Below are positions 5,083 to 5,113 of a DNA stretch of 5,113 bases, piece by piece (within the stretch, counting starts at the first letter, position 1; every line of letters starts with the position of its first letter). The translations under genes were made by a program, and so were the position numbers. Source of the stretch: Firmicutes bacterium ADurb.Bin467 (GTDB taxonomy: Bacteria > Bacillota > Clostridia > Christensenellales > Aristaeellaceae). The stretch lies in NCBI GenBank assembly GCA_002068815.1, contig MWAC01000220.1, forward strand, positions 1 through 5,113, written 5' to 3'. Under the pieces are notes generated by a model. The model searched no databases, was not told where the DNA came from, and saw nothing but the letters and a program-made list of their open reading frames with translations.

Positions 5083-5113
5083 AATAGAATTGAATGACAG
5101 CGCAGGACATCGG
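5083..5113 (+). other. Start of the glmS leader, no gene visible
   Basis: The last 31 bases after the ribozyme fold contain no ribosome binding site. The ATG at 5094 would give Met-Thr-Ala-Gln-Asp, not the Met-Cys-Gly-Ile-Val expected for GlmS. The glmS start codon is predicted to lie beyond the window edge. Confidence 0.5.

Noticed and set aside
3765..5087. Long + strand open frame overlapping glmM and the ribozyme
   Set aside because: It is the wrong frame of glmM, with an arginine-rich translation, and it runs through the structured RNA.
5094..5113. ATG as the start of glmS
   Set aside because: No ribosome binding site, and the peptide does not match the conserved Cys-Gly-Ile-Val start of GlmS, whose cysteine is catalytic.
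1..5113. CRISPR array, tRNA, rRNA or insertion sequence
   Set aside because: No regularly spaced repeats, no tRNA-like cloverleaf, no transposase motif and no terminal repeats were seen.

Overview
This window reads as a high-GC bacterial chromosome fragment, with strong G/C preference at third codon positions. It is most likely from the Bacillota (Clostridia-type). The main reasons are a glmS ribozyme directly downstream of glmM, strong AAGGAGG-type ribosome binding sites before every gene, a TTG start on glmM, and a shared-type sugar-transporter ATPase of the MsmX/UgpC family. The phylum is an inference; there is no rRNA or taxonomic marker. All genes are on the + strand.

Region 1 (1-1316): the 3' part of a YfbR-like HD-domain 5'-deoxynucleotidase is followed after 16 nt by araD (L-ribulose-5-phosphate 4-epimerase). 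This unit ends at a textbook intrinsic terminator. Region 2 (1317-2703): an extended -10 promoter with a perfect inverted repeat over its -35 position drives a single gene. It encodes a MalK/UgpC/MsmX-type ATPase of carbohydrate ABC transporters, with no permease or binding protein beside it. The gene is followed by two hairpins, the second with a T6 tract.

Region 3 (2704-5113): a hairpin-rich intergenic stretch and a probable promoter lead into an amino-sugar operon. It contains a stand-alone left-handed beta-helix protein that keeps most of the GlmU acetyltransferase active site, then glmM (phosphoglucosamine mutase), then a glmS ribozyme that runs to near the window end. glmS itself should begin just outside the window.

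The genes fit one pathway. GlmS (predicted beyond the edge) makes glucosamine-6-phosphate, GlmM turns it into glucosamine-1-phosphate, and the beta-helix protein probably acetylates that to GlcNAc-1-phosphate. The ribozyme would sense glucosamine-6-phosphate and cut the transcript between glmM and glmS. A UUCG-capped hairpin sits on the glmM stop codon, five bases before the cut, and could protect the 3' end of the upstream mRNA after cleavage. The most noteworthy items are the ribozyme with this hairpin, and the GlmU-like acetyltransferase with no uridylyltransferase domain.
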